Source of the DNA: Calliopum simillimum
Taxonomy: Eukaryota > Arthropoda > Insecta > Diptera > Lauxaniidae
Length of the DNA stretch: 64,000 nt
Direction of reading: 5' to 3'
Assembly (NCBI GenBank): GCA_951812925.1
Contig: OX638368.1
Location: 113,731,309-113,795,308 of the forward strand
Shown: in pieces, positions 1 through 10,275 of the stretch
How positions within the stretch are numbered: position 1 is the stretch's first letter
How the letters are laid out: each line of letters starts with the position of its first letter
The notes under the pieces: generated by a model
Told to the model about the DNA's origin: nothing
Database searches by the model: none
What the model saw: the letters and a program-made list of their open reading frames with translations, nothing else
Translations under genes and position numbers: made by a program

Positions 1-343
1 AAAATTGCACAAAATGCTGTAAGTACAAAAAGTTCCTGCAGCAACAACAACAGCAACAACAACTAAAAGCAAAAGAAATTTTAGCAAAATCAGTGTGCAA
101 TCAGCACTCAATAGCAGACATTTTAGACACACAGTCAATAACACGGTGCTACTACCACCATAAGATCTAAGTAAAAAGCCCCCAGACAAAATACACCGTC
201 GTCGTTACTTTTACTGCTGCTGCTGCTGCTGCTGCTGTTGCTGCTATAGTTTTCTAATTATATTTTGCACTCATAAAAACTGAAGGGGCTTATACTTAAA
301 AGGAATCGCGCATCTTTAAACTTGATAACACTTGAAACTATAT
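1..343 (+). other. 5' flank and probable 5' UTR of the cadherin gene
   Basis: No coding frame is seen here. The stretch holds CAA/CAG-rich runs near 41-75 and a CTG run at 210-243, both common in fly 5' UTRs and neurogenic promoters. An in-frame TAA at 326-328 closes the reading frame before the first ATG at 344. An initiator-like TCAGTG lies at 90-95, but no convincing downstream promoter element follows it, so the transcription start is unresolved. An additional upstream non-coding exon outside the window is possible. Confidence 0.4.
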
Positions 344-413
344 ATGTACATGAAACGAAACGATCGGCTACTGTCCTTTGTGCTTAGCGTTTGTAGTTGG
401 TTATATGCTCTTG
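344..413 (+). CDS. Cadherin exon 1 (signal peptide)
   Basis: The first in-frame ATG is at 344 and a second is at 350 (MYM-K-R-N-D...); both have weak contexts, so either may be used. The encoded segment has a basic start (KRNDR) followed by a hydrophobic core (LLSFVLSVCSWLYAL), a typical secretory signal peptide for a single-pass membrane protein. The exon ends at a good donor, ctcttg/gtgaga, leaving one base (g) over. The next exon starts with two bases (tt), restoring a Val codon, so the phases agree. The match could still be chance (one in three). The signal exon is supported by its position, signal-like sequence and donor rather than by family identity. A small exon between this one and 5012 cannot be excluded, because PCDH15-type proteins carry about 40 more residues before the equivalent of exon 2. 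Confidence 0.6.
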
Positions 414-1291
414 GTGAGAAGGTACTTTCGTTGGCTTTTGGCTTCTTTTTTGCAATTTTTGTGGTCATAAAATCAGAACATCATTGTCATGATTGCAGCG
501 TTATTACATGAAGTTGCATCGTAAAGTTTTCCTTTACTACTTGTATTATGAAATAAAATGGATTTTTTTTTTTTTTTTTTTTTTTTGTTCGTTGCATAAG
601 TATGTTCCATAAGTATGGTCTTTTGGATATTAAATTTAGAAAAAAAGTACAAAATAAATGAGATTTTTTATTTTTTGTATGAAAAACCGATCCCCCCTCA
701 AGAGCAAATCCTGTGAACGGTGCTGTTCTCAGCTATTATTCACTTTGTTGAGCGGCGTGAAGTCTAATAAAATTAACCATAAATTTTATGACTACTTTTT
801 ATGACTACAAAATAGTCGGTTTAATTAAAAATGAAATAGGTTTTCTAAAAACTCACTTATCACGACACATCTTCAACAAACATGACCTGTCACGGCGCAC
901 AATGGGAGATTGTGGCCATAAATAGGTAAAATTTGAAAGTGATATCTATTTAAAAAATGTTTACGCCAATCGTCAGATAATACTTAGGGACGGAAAAAAA
1001 ACTATGAAAGTTTAAAATTTTGTTTTGGTTTAGCAACACAGTGAGCCAAAAGTTGGACTTTAAACAGAAAAAATGCTCTACAGAACTTTTAAAATTTGAA
1101 TTAAAGTGATTTTTAAAATATTTAAAAAAAAATGGTAAAAATGGAAAAATTTCAAACTTTGACATTAAAAAAAAAAAAATACTGGTAAGGGGTATATTTC
1201 CTCCTTTTAATCCCCCTTGGGATTCACACTTTCTTAAAATAAGCCAAGAGCATATTGAAGGCTATACAAAAAACATTATATTTGGTATAAT

Positions 1292-1571
1292 ATGCCCACT
1301 TCTGTGCAAAAAGTTTTAATTCACGGAAGCGAAATCATACAAGCACTTCAAATACCAATTGGTAGTCTTTCCGAAGAAGCTCAGGAAGCATCAAACAAAG
1401 TTTTTAAAAGCGCTAGGATACACAACAGCAGATTGTGCTCTAGAGTAGCAAACAACGAAGACGTTTTGCATTACATGCTGACCTCTGCTGATCCGAGTAA
1501 AAAGTGATAAAAAATATAAAGAGTTATCACCAGAAGCTCAAGAGCTGTTGCAATTAAATGAAAAAACTGAT
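1292..1571 (+). pseudogene. Fragment of a DNA-transposon protein (C-terminal part)
   Basis: The frame from 1292 to 1507 encodes a conserved-looking block: HGSEII..., then SEEAQEASNK, then SRLCSRVANNED and LTSADP. From memory this pattern (LSEEAQEARNK ... SR..TNED ... L.SSDP) recurs in multi-copy insect and cnidarian transposon-encoded proteins, but I cannot name the superfamily. The frame stops at 1505. The likely continuation, ELSPEAQELLQLNE, lies one base out of frame at 1521-1568 and then stops, so there is a frameshift near the end. No N-terminal half is present. It sits in cadherin intron 1 on the sense strand and should be non-functional. Confidence 0.45.
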
Positions 1572-2837
1572 TAAAATAAATTTAAAACAATGAAATAACT
1601 TAATATTTTCCTTTTTCTATTATTGTATACATTAGTTTCGACTTGATTGTGTCCTCCTTTTTTGATTTGATCGCCAATTTGAGCCAAAAGAATTGCAATG
1701 AAAAATTTTCTAGTGCGGACTTTTTTTTGTGATAGTTCTTATGAAAATAATAAATAAAATGTTTAAAGGGCATGACAACGCCTACTTTTTTAGTGGACAT
1801 TATTTGTCATAATATCTTTAACAAATTTGCTAAACATCAACTACATTAAAGAGTTTCGGTGATATGATTAGTCAATTTTTTGGGAGGCGTGGCACCGCCT
1901 ACTTTTTTAGTATATAGCTTAGCCTTTTTTTGTACTAGCATAATATAAAAACTTCTCTAAAATCGGTTACTTAGTTTCCGAATTAATAAGGGACAAATAC
2001 ACAAACAAACAAAATCTAGTTTTTATAAAGTAGATTTTCGTTTATTCCTCATCACTTGAAAACTATAAAAGATAGCGCAAAATTTTTAACATTTTTGAAA
2101 TAAGCGGGGTCAAGTTATTGAAAATTGATACCCATTTTGAAAAAAAATTCGGACCATGCCCCAACTTATATGGGATGTAGGCGTGTCCGTCGGCGGATTT
2201 TGTTCATATTCACAGATTTTTATTATTTTAATGTAAGAAATATCTGCACCAAATTTCAATAGCCTAGCTCTATTATTACTATATATGACCGCCGTTCCAA
2301 ACAAACCCTCCCATTATGCGGCGCACAGTGGCGACATCTGTCATTTCTCGTTGCGAAAATCATAACTTCTGAACGAATTGGGATATCTCTATAATTTTTT
2401 TTGCTATGGACAGAAAAATAATACAGATCTTACTGTACAAAATTTGATTATGATATAACTTAGGGATTATGCGGCGTGCCTTAACCCGTTTTAAATCGAA
2501 CGTCGTAGAACATCAAATTTTTTTACGGACTCTGTTTACTTATCATTCAAGTAACGAATACAAAAATTTTCGCTCGTGACTCCTCAACTAAATTTTGTGA
2601 TAGCCCCTTTTCCAATTGGGCCATTTTCCCATACAAAAAAAATTTAACTTTTTTTAACTACAATAAACAAAAATCAAACTAATCATATTCGATGTGTTTT
2701 GCGATGTTTAACGCGAATCCGACCTCAGAATTGCTTTATCGTAAATAGTTTTTGAGATATTTTAACCTTAAAACCAAACAAAAAATAATTTTTTGGCATT
2801 TTTTGAAGCTATGTAACTATGTAACATATCATTTATT

Positions 2838-3081
2838 CGTTAAATCTGGTTAAAATACTTAGAAGCCCCAATTTTTTTCTTTAAAACCTAATTTAAATTA
2901 TGTTTATATCTTCATGCTTTTAAGAGATATCGTAGACCGAAATATTGTCGAAACGGTTTTTTTGCACTTTTGTGCCTTTTTAGGTTAGGATATCTTTGAG
3001 GAAAAAAAGGAAACCAACATAATTTAAATTATGTTTTAAAGGCAAAAGTCAAGACTTTGAAGTATTTTACCAGATTTAACG
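2838..3081. repeat. Imperfect inverted repeat (foldback)
   Basis: The left arm reads cgttaaatctggttaaaata at 2838-2857 and continues to the AATTTAAATTATG at about 2889-2902. The right arm (about 3018-3081) is its reverse complement with scattered mismatches, ending in ccagatttaacg. The spacer is about 110 bases. Probably a degraded non-autonomous element; no target-site duplication was recognised. Confidence 0.45.
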
Positions 3082-3319
3082 AAATTAAAATTTCTTTCAC
3101 ATGTAAAAAGTACTTTATGAGACTTGTGTCTTACGGTACTACCAATAAAAATGAAATTGAAAATTGAAATTGAAATTGACACCCCGAGTGAAAATTGAAA
3201 AAAAAAAAACAGATTTTCAGTGTATATTAGACATTAAACTGAGCAAAACAATTCAATGAAATTTGGTGCTCTGCTTAGTTCGTTAAAGTTAGCTCGTGGA
3301 ATTGAAAACAAACTAGATC

Positions 3320-3800
3320 AGTCAACGAACACGCCTACCACCCATACAAAAAATATATTCAAAATGCAACTTTAGGAGTATTTTTTACGACAATGCAACT
3401 GAAATACACACAAATACTATGAATTGCAAACGCAAGATCTGAGCAAAAACTGGGTGTAATCGAACAAGAGGGCGTGGCACCTCCCATATAAGTAAAAGTT
3501 TTAAAATGCTTTACAGAAAGAGTTTTTTGCGACAATCCAACTAAATTTCACACAAATAAGTACTAAAGACTATAATTGCACGCTCTGACTCAAAACTCAG
3601 ACAAGAAGATGTGGCACCTCCGATATAAGAAAAAATTTCCAAAATGCTTTACTGAAAGCGTTTTTTGAGATAATCCAACAGAATTTCATTCAGACACTAT
3701 GAACTAAAAATGCAAGCTCTGAGCAAAAGCTACTTAAACTTGGACAAAAGGGCGTGGCACCTCCCATGTAAACAAAATTTTCGAAATACTGCAGTGTGAG
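3320..3800. repeat. Degenerate tandem repeat, units of about 140 bp
   Basis: The phrase GGCGTGGCACCTCCCAT recurs at 3471, 3608 (diverged) and 3761. Each is followed by a similar run (aaaatgctttacagaaagag..., gacaatccaactaaatttca) and spaced by 137 and 153 bases. A more diverged unit begins near 3331. The core is the reverse complement of the GGTGCCACGCCCC core in the 128-bp tandem array at 5985-6560, so the two arrays may belong to one dispersed family. Confidence 0.55.
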
Positions 3801-4509
3801 TTATTTAATGTTTGGCCAGGCCAAAGGTTACACCCTTACTACTCACTTTAAAGGTAAGTAAAAGAATGATTTAAGGAAAATTATTTTTTGTATACCCTAG
3901 TGAAATTTTTCGTAGATTAGCTTCGTCGAACATTTTAACCCATAATGACCAAGTTTTTAATAACAGGTGTCAAAAAGACCCATCAAAATAGGACCAAACG
4001 GCTTAAGATGACTAAAAAAAATTATGTACACAAAATTGTACTAAGAAACACTAAAACTCGTTTTCATTAAGTCAGTCCTTTTTAGCGGGAAAAATTGGGC
4101 AAGCAGTTTTTATTAGTTAAAAACTATAATTTCGAATAAATTAAGATTTGATAAAAAATTTTAACATCTTGAATTTTCAATAAATTTTGGTGAACATGAG
4201 TTACTTTTATTGCAAATTGTATATTCTCTATAAATAATTTAAAATATATATCCATCACATTTCAAAAACGATGTTAAAAAACGAAAAATAAATTTTCATA
4301 TACTAACTTTCCTCCAAAATATCTCTACATATAGAAATAAACATATAGTATACATATATTATCAATTAATTTTGTATATAATTGTTGCTACAACTCTCCA
4401 AAGATTAATATGAAACAATTTCTTGTCCAGCACGTAATTGATAAGTCATAATTCAATTAACTATCAATAGCCAAAAAATCATATATAAAATAATTGGCAG
4501 CAGCTAAAT

Positions 4510-4533
4510 CAAAAAACTTAAGACACGAACCTG
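4510..4533 (-). repeat. Dispersed 24-nt motif, copy 1
   Basis: Read on the minus strand it is CAGGTTCGTGTCTTAAG followed by TTTTTTG. It matches copies at 12517, 17989, 18193 and 20627. See the finding on this motif. Confidence 0.5.
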
Positions 4534-5011
4534 TGAGTATGCGCGCTCTACAACATTTCAACATTCAATTGACAAATCGTACACACAAATCTATGTATGC
4601 TATGTGTGTTACTAAAACAACCTGTTGCACTAGCTCATTAAATTTAAATTAAAAAAAAAAAAACTTTACATACATTTAAAATGAAATTTAAAACTTTAAG
4701 CACCGAAAGAAAAATCCAAACACTGAGCGACACATTTGCGTGGGAACTTAAATGTTCGCTGGCTGGCTGGCAAACTCTACATGTAAATGCCAGACTGTCT
4801 GACTGACAAAAGCGGCACCAATAGCAACAGTGTCAGCAATGTGTTGCAAGACATTTTAATTTATTTCAGCGGCGCAAAATATTGATAGCTTTGTAAGTCA
4901 GTCAGTTTCAGTTTTATTTCTCATATTTGCACTAGAATTTTAAGTATTAACTATTTTTCGTAAATAAATCGAATTTGTTAATTCCATTTAATTTTCTTGA
5001 CAATTTTTCAG

Positions 5012-5190
5012 TTATTAACCAACACACAATGCCACCAGCGCTACCCATCTTCGGTGATCCATTTACGGAAATTGCGCTTGATCTAGTCTTTCCCAAGGGT
5101 AATCCAACATTTCTTTTGAATGGCAAACGCTTGCAGCTGCTGCAGCCACTCGATCGGGATGAGGAAAATTTGAGTCATATTGTTTTCCAG
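5012..5190 (+). CDS. Cadherin exon 2 (first extracellular repeat, N-terminal part)
   Basis: Starts after a pyrimidine-rich acceptor (caatttttcag) in phase 1 and ends at CAG/gtgagt with a complete codon. It encodes about residues 24-83, with PALPIFGDPFTEIAL early and LDRDEENLSHIVFQ at the end. The LDRD block is the usual cadherin LDRE-type strand, which leads directly into VSC at the start of exon 3. In protocadherin-15 the first repeat has a similarly placed DRD...VQVQC, which is the main reason for suggesting a PCDH15/Cad99C-like protein. NLS at about residues 76-78 is a potential N-glycosylation site. The frame stays open past the donor for a few codons (VSK), which are intronic. Coding potential is clear from synonymous-type codon use and reading continuity with exon 3. 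Confidence 0.85.
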
Positions 5191-5984
5191 GTGAGTAAAT
5201 GAGCTGTAGTTTAAGTCATTTATAGGCCGCGTACAAAATATATATACATATTTTTTTTTTTTTTTAATTAAGTAATTTTTATGACAATTTACTGCTTTGA
5301 TGTGCAGGGCGTGCATAATTTCAACTATGCAATATGAATGGCAATAAAATTACTTTGCTTTAGCCGCTGTTGACGTGGTCAACAATACAAAGCAGCAGAA
5401 GCAGGAGTAGCAACATAACAGCAAAAGCATCCCACTTGCCAGAATTGTGCTAAATGGAATACCATAACAACAGCAACTTGCTGCAGTGGGATGCTGCATC
5501 AAAGTGTTGCCTGCAATAAAAGCGCGCACTATTAAAGTTGGCTAATGAACGCTGCGCTGCGATTCTTCGTTGTGCTGCATCACTAATTAGAAGTCAAGTT
5601 GAGTGCTTCTTTAACCACAGGCTAGAAATTATGCATTGTAAAAACACAAAAAAATCAAGTAATAAAATTAAAGGCTTCTTTAACATGTGACTCCATTTGT
5701 TATCGGCTTTTTGTTTCTTAAAGGTTTCTACGGTAATTTTTTAGTTGTTAAGTGCGCAGTATAAAACCCATATTTTTTTGGAAATAGTATCTAACCTTGC
5801 ACTCAAAAAATGTTGATAAAGTCGAAAAATGTTGAAAAAGTCCAAAATTGTTGATCTATATATAAATAGGCAAACGAAATCGGTTAGGTCCCTGTTTCTA
5901 TACCTAAATCTTAACCGATTTGCTTGATTTTTTTTTTTGTTGGAAAGGTTGTGAAGAGGAGCAGTGCATATTACTATATTTTTT

Positions 5985-6660
5985 TTTAAAGTGGGCGGTG
6001 CCACGCCCCTAAATGGAAAAAACGCTCTCACAGCTAAACCGCTGCGTCGATTTTAACGAAATTTGGTATGAAGATAGGGTTAGCACTAAGGAACGATTAT
6101 ATGTGCATTATGTTTTTCAGTGGGAGGTGCCACGCCCCTAAATGGGAAAAACGCTCTCACGGCTAAGCCGCTGCATCAGTTTCAACGAAATTTGGTATGG
6201 AGCTTGGATTGGCACTTAGGAACGATAACATGACCATTATCTTTTCAGTGGGCAGTGCTACGCCCCTAAATGAAAAAAACGCTCTCACGGCTAAGCCGCT
6301 GCATCGGTTTCAACGAAATTTGGTATGGAGCTTGGATTGGCACTTAGGAACGATAACATGACCATTATCTTATCAGTGGGCAGTGCCACGCCCCTAAATG
6401 AAAAAAACGCTCTCAAGGCGAAAATACTGCATACGATTTTTATGAAATTTGGTATAGATATAGAGTTGGCACTATATAGCACGATAGCATGATTGATTTA
6501 TATGAATTTTGGTATAGAAAGATATCAAAAACTGTTTGCTCTTTAGTAGGAGCTACACGCCTCTAAATGGAAAGTACGATATTGCAACTTAGCTGTTGCA
6601 CCGATGCAAATAGCCCAAATCCTAAGGAAGAATATTAAAAGCTTTTTGTGTTTTATCGGC
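5985..6660. repeat. Tandem array of 128-bp units
   Basis: The phrase GTGGGCGGTGCCACGCCCCT recurs, with variants, at 5991, 6120, 6248 and 6376, giving a period of 128-129 bases. Each unit continues with AACGCTCTCACGGCTAA, GCCGCTGCATCG and CAACGAAATTTGGTATGGA. A fifth, diverged unit starts near 6534. The GGTGCCACGCC core is itself a short palindrome. Related cores occur at 14890, 15001, 23800, 24310, 24420 and 27050-27290. Confidence 0.8.
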
Positions 6661-6800
6661 TAAGGAAGGGTATAAAAACTTTTTCCTTTATTTTATGGTC
6701 AAATCGAAATGGTCGAATTTCGGCCACAAGGCGAACTCTAGTATACTTAGTTATAGAAAAATGTTGATTTGTCAAAAATTAAGAGAAGTCCGAACAATGC

Positions 6801-7641
6801 ACGGCGTGCCTGAACCAATTAAAATGACATGAAAAATCACTCTTCTGATTTTTGTGCGAGTCGATTCGAATGATCATAGACAACATGTAAGCCAAAATTT
6901 AGCAACATCGGTAGGGCCGTTTTCGAAAAAAATTGATTTGAAGTTGAAATGCAAAATAAGAGCTATTTTATTTTAACAATATTTGTATTAAACTTACCTT
7001 TTTTTAATATAAATACAATAATGCATCATATGTATGTGGATTAATAAAAAATTGTTTTCAATTTAATGAAAAAAAAAAAAAAAATATAAAAAATTGTTAT
7101 CCATTCAAAAATATTATTTTAAGATTTATAGATTAATCCCGCTTAATTAAAAAACATAGTTTGACGCAACTTCGTATTTGGCCCATGTACTCTTAAAATC
7201 TACATGCACAGCTTCGATGGCTTGCTCCCTGTAAAATTCAAGTCCTTTACTTATGTTATCACAAAATTTTGCAACGTGGAAAAACACACAATATATTTTT
7301 GGAGTAATAGAAATATTGAAGTCGCAATAAGTTTCTTTGAATTCAGCAATATATCTTTTATATTCTGGGCTTAATTTTAAAGAAAAGTATGCTTCAACAA
7401 CATTTTAGTAAAGAAACAATGTTGTCAGCTATCAAGAAATTATTAGCCGAGGGAATTTTATGTCAATCATCGAGATGACGCCAGATGTTGCATTTCAACT
7501 TTAAATCAATTTGTTTCGAAAACGGCCCTACCGATGTTGCTAAATTTTGGTTTACATGTGGTCTATGATCATTCGAATCGACTCGCACAAAAATCAGAAG
7601 AATGATTTTTCATGTCATTTAAATTGGTTCAGGCACGCCGT
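6801..7641 (-). mobile_element. DNA transposon remnant with long terminal inverted repeats
   Basis: The left end, ACGGCGTGCCTGAACCAATT (6801-6820), is matched in reverse complement by the right end ending at 7641. The inverted repeats extend about 160 bases with few mismatches (cggtagggccgttttcgaaa is in both). The 841-bp element encloses a minus-strand protein fragment (7147-7405). A similar terminus, GCGGCGTGCCTTAACC, occurs at 2470. No clear target-site duplication was found. It is internally deleted, because the protein is far too short to be a transposase. Confidence 0.7.
7147..7405 (-). pseudogene. Transposon-encoded protein fragment
   Basis: Translating the minus strand gives an open stretch of about 85 codons, without a start, ending TAA at 7149-7147. 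Recognisable blocks are FHVAKFCDN, EQAIEAVHVDFKSTW and AKYEV. From memory this FHV..FC ... EQA.EAVH.DF..TW..Y pattern belongs to C-terminal regions of repetitive transposon proteins in insects and hydrozoans. I cannot name the superfamily. An in-frame stop lies directly upstream, so only this segment survives. It lies inside the TIR element 6801-7641, which it probably once mobilised. Confidence 0.5.
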
Positions 7642-7664
7642 CACATATGAATATGATTTGATTT

Positions 7665-7783
7665 CAGGATATGGCACTGTAAAAATGTTAACCCAATTTA
7701 AGGTTCTTAGTTGATAAGGAAGCAGTATTTTTGTATATTTTTATTTTGGTCTCCTAGGTATAAACACTAAGTATAAAAAATTT
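7665..7783. repeat. 119-bp duplicate, copy A
   Basis: By eye this is identical over 119 bases to 24021-24139, in the same orientation 16.4 kb away. Homology extends upstream (cacatatgaat...gatttcagg), where this copy lacks 18 bases that lie between two CAGG repeats in the other copy. Confidence 0.8.
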
Positions 7784-8017
7784 AATTAATGTGGATAAAG
7801 TAGAAAAAGGTTGAATCAGCCAAAATACATTGTTATAATGTAGAAAAAAGGTTGAAATAGTCAAAAAAAAATTTTTGAGAAACAGTGGCAATGCATAGAT
7901 AGACCATACAATCAGAAAAGACGCCAGAGAAGTTTTGTAGAGTTTGATGGAACTCACAGGTGCTGAAAATAGTAGCGCGTTCAAGGATTTTTCAAACATT
8001 TGAACGCTCTGATACAA

Positions 8018-8126
8018 TGGGGGTTATCGTGAACCAAGATTCCCGGGGAATTTTCTTAAACTGCAATAGAGAATGTACGGCAGTCTGAGAAAATTCCCCG
8101 GGAATATTTATTCACGATAACCCCCA
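8018..8126. mobile_element. Short hairpin MITE (109 bp)
   Basis: The left arm TGGGGGTTATCGTGAA plus TTCCCGGGGAATTTTCT is matched by the right arm AGAAAATTCCCCGGGAA plus TTCACGATAACCCCCA. Together this makes an almost perfect inverted repeat of about 39 bp with a loop of about 30. No unambiguous target-site duplication; no coding capacity. Confidence 0.7.
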
Positions 8127-8659
8127 ATAATTAACAGCGAGATCAGCAAACATAATAGTACAAGATGGGTGTAAGTAATGTCATAGTGTGAATATGCTAT
8201 AATTCTTACAAATAACGCCAAATTTCATCAAGCTTTGACATTAATGTTGTAGACAGACTTTCTATATGCCGTATTTTATTTTTTGTCGTGCAACTCATGG
8301 TCTATAAGATATTCTTTAAAAACCGTCAAGGTTTCGAAAGTACTAACTTTTATGATATGTACAAATCGGTGTGTCATACGATAAAAAGTAATAGGACCAA
8401 ATATGTGGGGAATCACTAGGTCTACAAATGTATGACTTAAAATGCTTAGAATTCTGCGAAGAATTGATGTAAACGTTTTCAGAATTTTTGGAATTTTTTT
8501 TAAAAATTGATTTTTGTAACCGAATATTATCTATATAACCCCCAAAAAAATAAAAAAATTTTAAACGCCAAAATTTTTTTAATAACATAATCTTTATATT
8601 TAAAGCACTCTTGAGTATTTAGCCCTATGCTCCTCCTAGGAGTTAAAAGAGAATACATA

Positions 8660-9583
8660 CTAGGTGTACAAATATGAAACCGGTAATTTTTATTTAAAAA
8701 AAACACGTTTATTTTGCGAAAATGGTTCCAAATTTAATCTTCAAAGTACTTCCCCTCGCTAGCTACACATCTTCCCCATCTTTCAGGCAATTTATGGATT
8801 CCTCGCCAAAAAAATTTTTCGTTTTTTGAGGCTATCCATTCATCGAGCCATTTTTGCACTTCCTCGTAAGAATTGAAGTGCGAATCGTTGAGTGCGTGTC
8901 CCATCGATGAAAACAAATAGTAATCGGACGGCGCCAGGTCCGTTGAGTACAGCGGGTGGGGCAGGGGCTCCCAGTTGTACGATTCTACCAAGTTTTGATT
9001 GACCGCTGCTCGATGTGGCGATGCGTTGTCATCTTGGAATACAATTTTGTCATGGCGAAGTTGAAATTCGGGCCTCTTCTGACGTATAGCACGGTTCAAA
9101 GCGATCAATTGTTGATGGTAGCGTGCACCAGTAACTGTTTCACCTGGTTTTAGTAGCTCATACCAAATAACACCACGCTGATTCCAGAAAATACACAGCA
9201 TTGTCTTTCGGCCGAAGCGATTTGGTCTTGGCGTTGATTTGGGTCGTTGGCCGGGGCTCAAATATGATTTTTTTCGTTTGGGATTGTTGAAATAAATCCA
9301 CTTTTCATCGCCAGTGATGATTCGATGCGATTCAAAAGCGTTTTTCTTTAAATGGAAACAGAAAATCAATGCTTCCGGCAAATGAGAGTTTTCAGGCACA
9401 AAATTCGACATCTTTACGAGCGGAAAAAATGCGTTGTTGTATGAAACTTGACAAATTGTGAACTGAATATTGTTGACAGATGACAGAATGAACAATTAAG
9501 ACATTTGGTACGGTTCGGAAGCTCATACATATACGGCTATCGACCTCTAGATGTCATTACCGGTTTCATATTCGTACACCTAG
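8660..9583 (-). mobile_element. mariner element, internally deleted, with intact ends
   Basis: The terminal inverted repeats are CTAGGTGTACAAATATGAAA plus CCGGTAAT on the left (from 8660) and the reverse complement on the right (ending 9583), with a single mismatch. A TA duplication flanks both ends (8658-8659 and 9584-9585), the hallmark of Tc1/mariner insertion. The 924-bp length is about 360 bp short of a typical 1.3-kb mariner, which matches the codons missing from its transposase. Near-identical ends suggest a fairly recent insertion. It lies antisense in cadherin intron 2. Confidence 0.92.
8734..9495 (-). CDS. mariner transposase with in-frame internal deletion
   Basis: The open frame is 253 codons, but the authentic start is probably Met29 (codon 9411-9409), where MSNFVPENSHLPEALIF begins like a mariner N-terminus. 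After ESHR the frame jumps straight to IITGDEKWIYF. About 120 residues, including the paired helix-turn-helix DNA-binding region and the linker, are therefore missing in frame. The catalytic domain is complete: Asp in TGDEKW, Asp in FQDDNASPH, and the third Asp in TDLAPSDYYLF, with 34 residues between the last two (DD34D). The C-terminus to YFED is intact. The product could not bind its ends normally; it might be inert or might interfere with full-length transposase (inference). Confidence 0.9.
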   Translation of the reverse strand: MFILSSVNNIQFTICQVSYNNAFFPLVKMSNFVPENSHLPEALIFCFHLKKNAFESHRIITGDEKWIYFNNPKRKKSYLSPGQRPKSTPRPNRFGRKTMLCIFWNQRGVIWYELLKPGETVTGARYHQQLIALNRAIRQKRPEFQLRHDKIVFQDDNASPHRAAVNQNLVESYNWEPLPHPLYSTDLAPSDYYLFSSMGHALNDSHFNSYEEVQKWLDEWIASKNEKFFWRGIHKLPERWGRCVASEGKYFED

Positions 9584-9809
9584 TACATACACTCTTGGGT
9601 ATCCGTTTTCTAATGAAAAAAAAAAATGTTATGACCAAAAAGCATGTTTTTTAGCCAAAATAAACCTTCAGTATAATCAAAAGTGCTCCATGGGTTTTTT
9701 CTCGGAATGAAAAAAAAAATTATGCAGTTATCGTTTTTAAGTGTCCCTCTTACTTTTGTGTCGGTTTCTGGATGAATCTAAATTTCGACCCTGTCTAATG
9801 CTCCTACAA

Positions 9810-10275
9810 TTTATTTTATTTAATTCTAAAAAATATTTCCTCTAAAATATCGGTAAAAGACCAAAAAATATCGGAAATCATCTTAAATGTCGATTATAAT
9901 CCAAAAGTATCGAAAAGAATCTAAAAACTAAAAGTCCAAATATATCGAAAAATGTTGAAATACATCGAAGAAGTCGGTAAAAGTTCAAAAAATCAAAAAT
10001 CAAAAAACTTCTTAATATCGGTTAAAGTCTACAAGTATCGAAAAATATCTGAAATATCCGCAAAAGTCTGAAAGCATCGCAAAACATCTAAAATATCGAA
10101 AAAAATTCAAGAGGATTGAAAAATATTGAAATTCATCGAAGAAATCGGTAAAAAGCCTCAAGTATCGAAAAACATTTATTGATAAAAGTCCAAAAGTATC
10201 GTAAAATTCCAAAAATATCGAAATATGTAAAAAATATCGGTAAAATTACAAGTGTCGAAAAACATTGGAAAACAT
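9810..10275. repeat. Degenerate minisatellite (ATCG-AAAA type)
   Basis: Short phrases such as AAATATCGGTAAAAGTCC and AGTATCGAAAAACAT recur irregularly at intervals of about 30-60 bases across the stretch. The many short open frames on both strands here are by-products of the repeat. Confidence 0.6.

Larger units (their letters stand above)
414..5011 (+). other. Intron 1 (4.6 kb)
   Basis: Begins GTGAGA and ends ttgacaatttttcag. It holds a poly-T run (561-586), a transposon protein remnant (1292-1571), an imperfect foldback (2838-3081), about 140-bp tandem units (3320-3800) and one copy of the dispersed 24-nt motif (4510-4533). A terminus-like GCGGCGTGCCTTAACC at 2470 resembles the end of the element at 6801-7641. 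Positions 955-997 recur in inverted form at 38660-38700. The rest (414-950, 1572-2330, 3801-4500, 4540-5000) is AT-rich sequence in which I see no gene. Confidence 0.6.

Noticed and set aside
85..125. Initiator-like TCAGTG as transcription start
   Set aside because: No downstream promoter element at the expected distance and no independent support.
4860..4895. Possible 23-base microexon between tttatttcag and gtaagt
   Set aside because: Length 23 does not fit the phase between exon 1 (one base over) and exon 2 (two bases needed); including it would break the frame.
4975..5011. Reading frame upstream of exon 2 starting at TTG
   Set aside because: A perfect acceptor lies at 5011 and the upstream codons have no cadherin character; the frame is open by chance.
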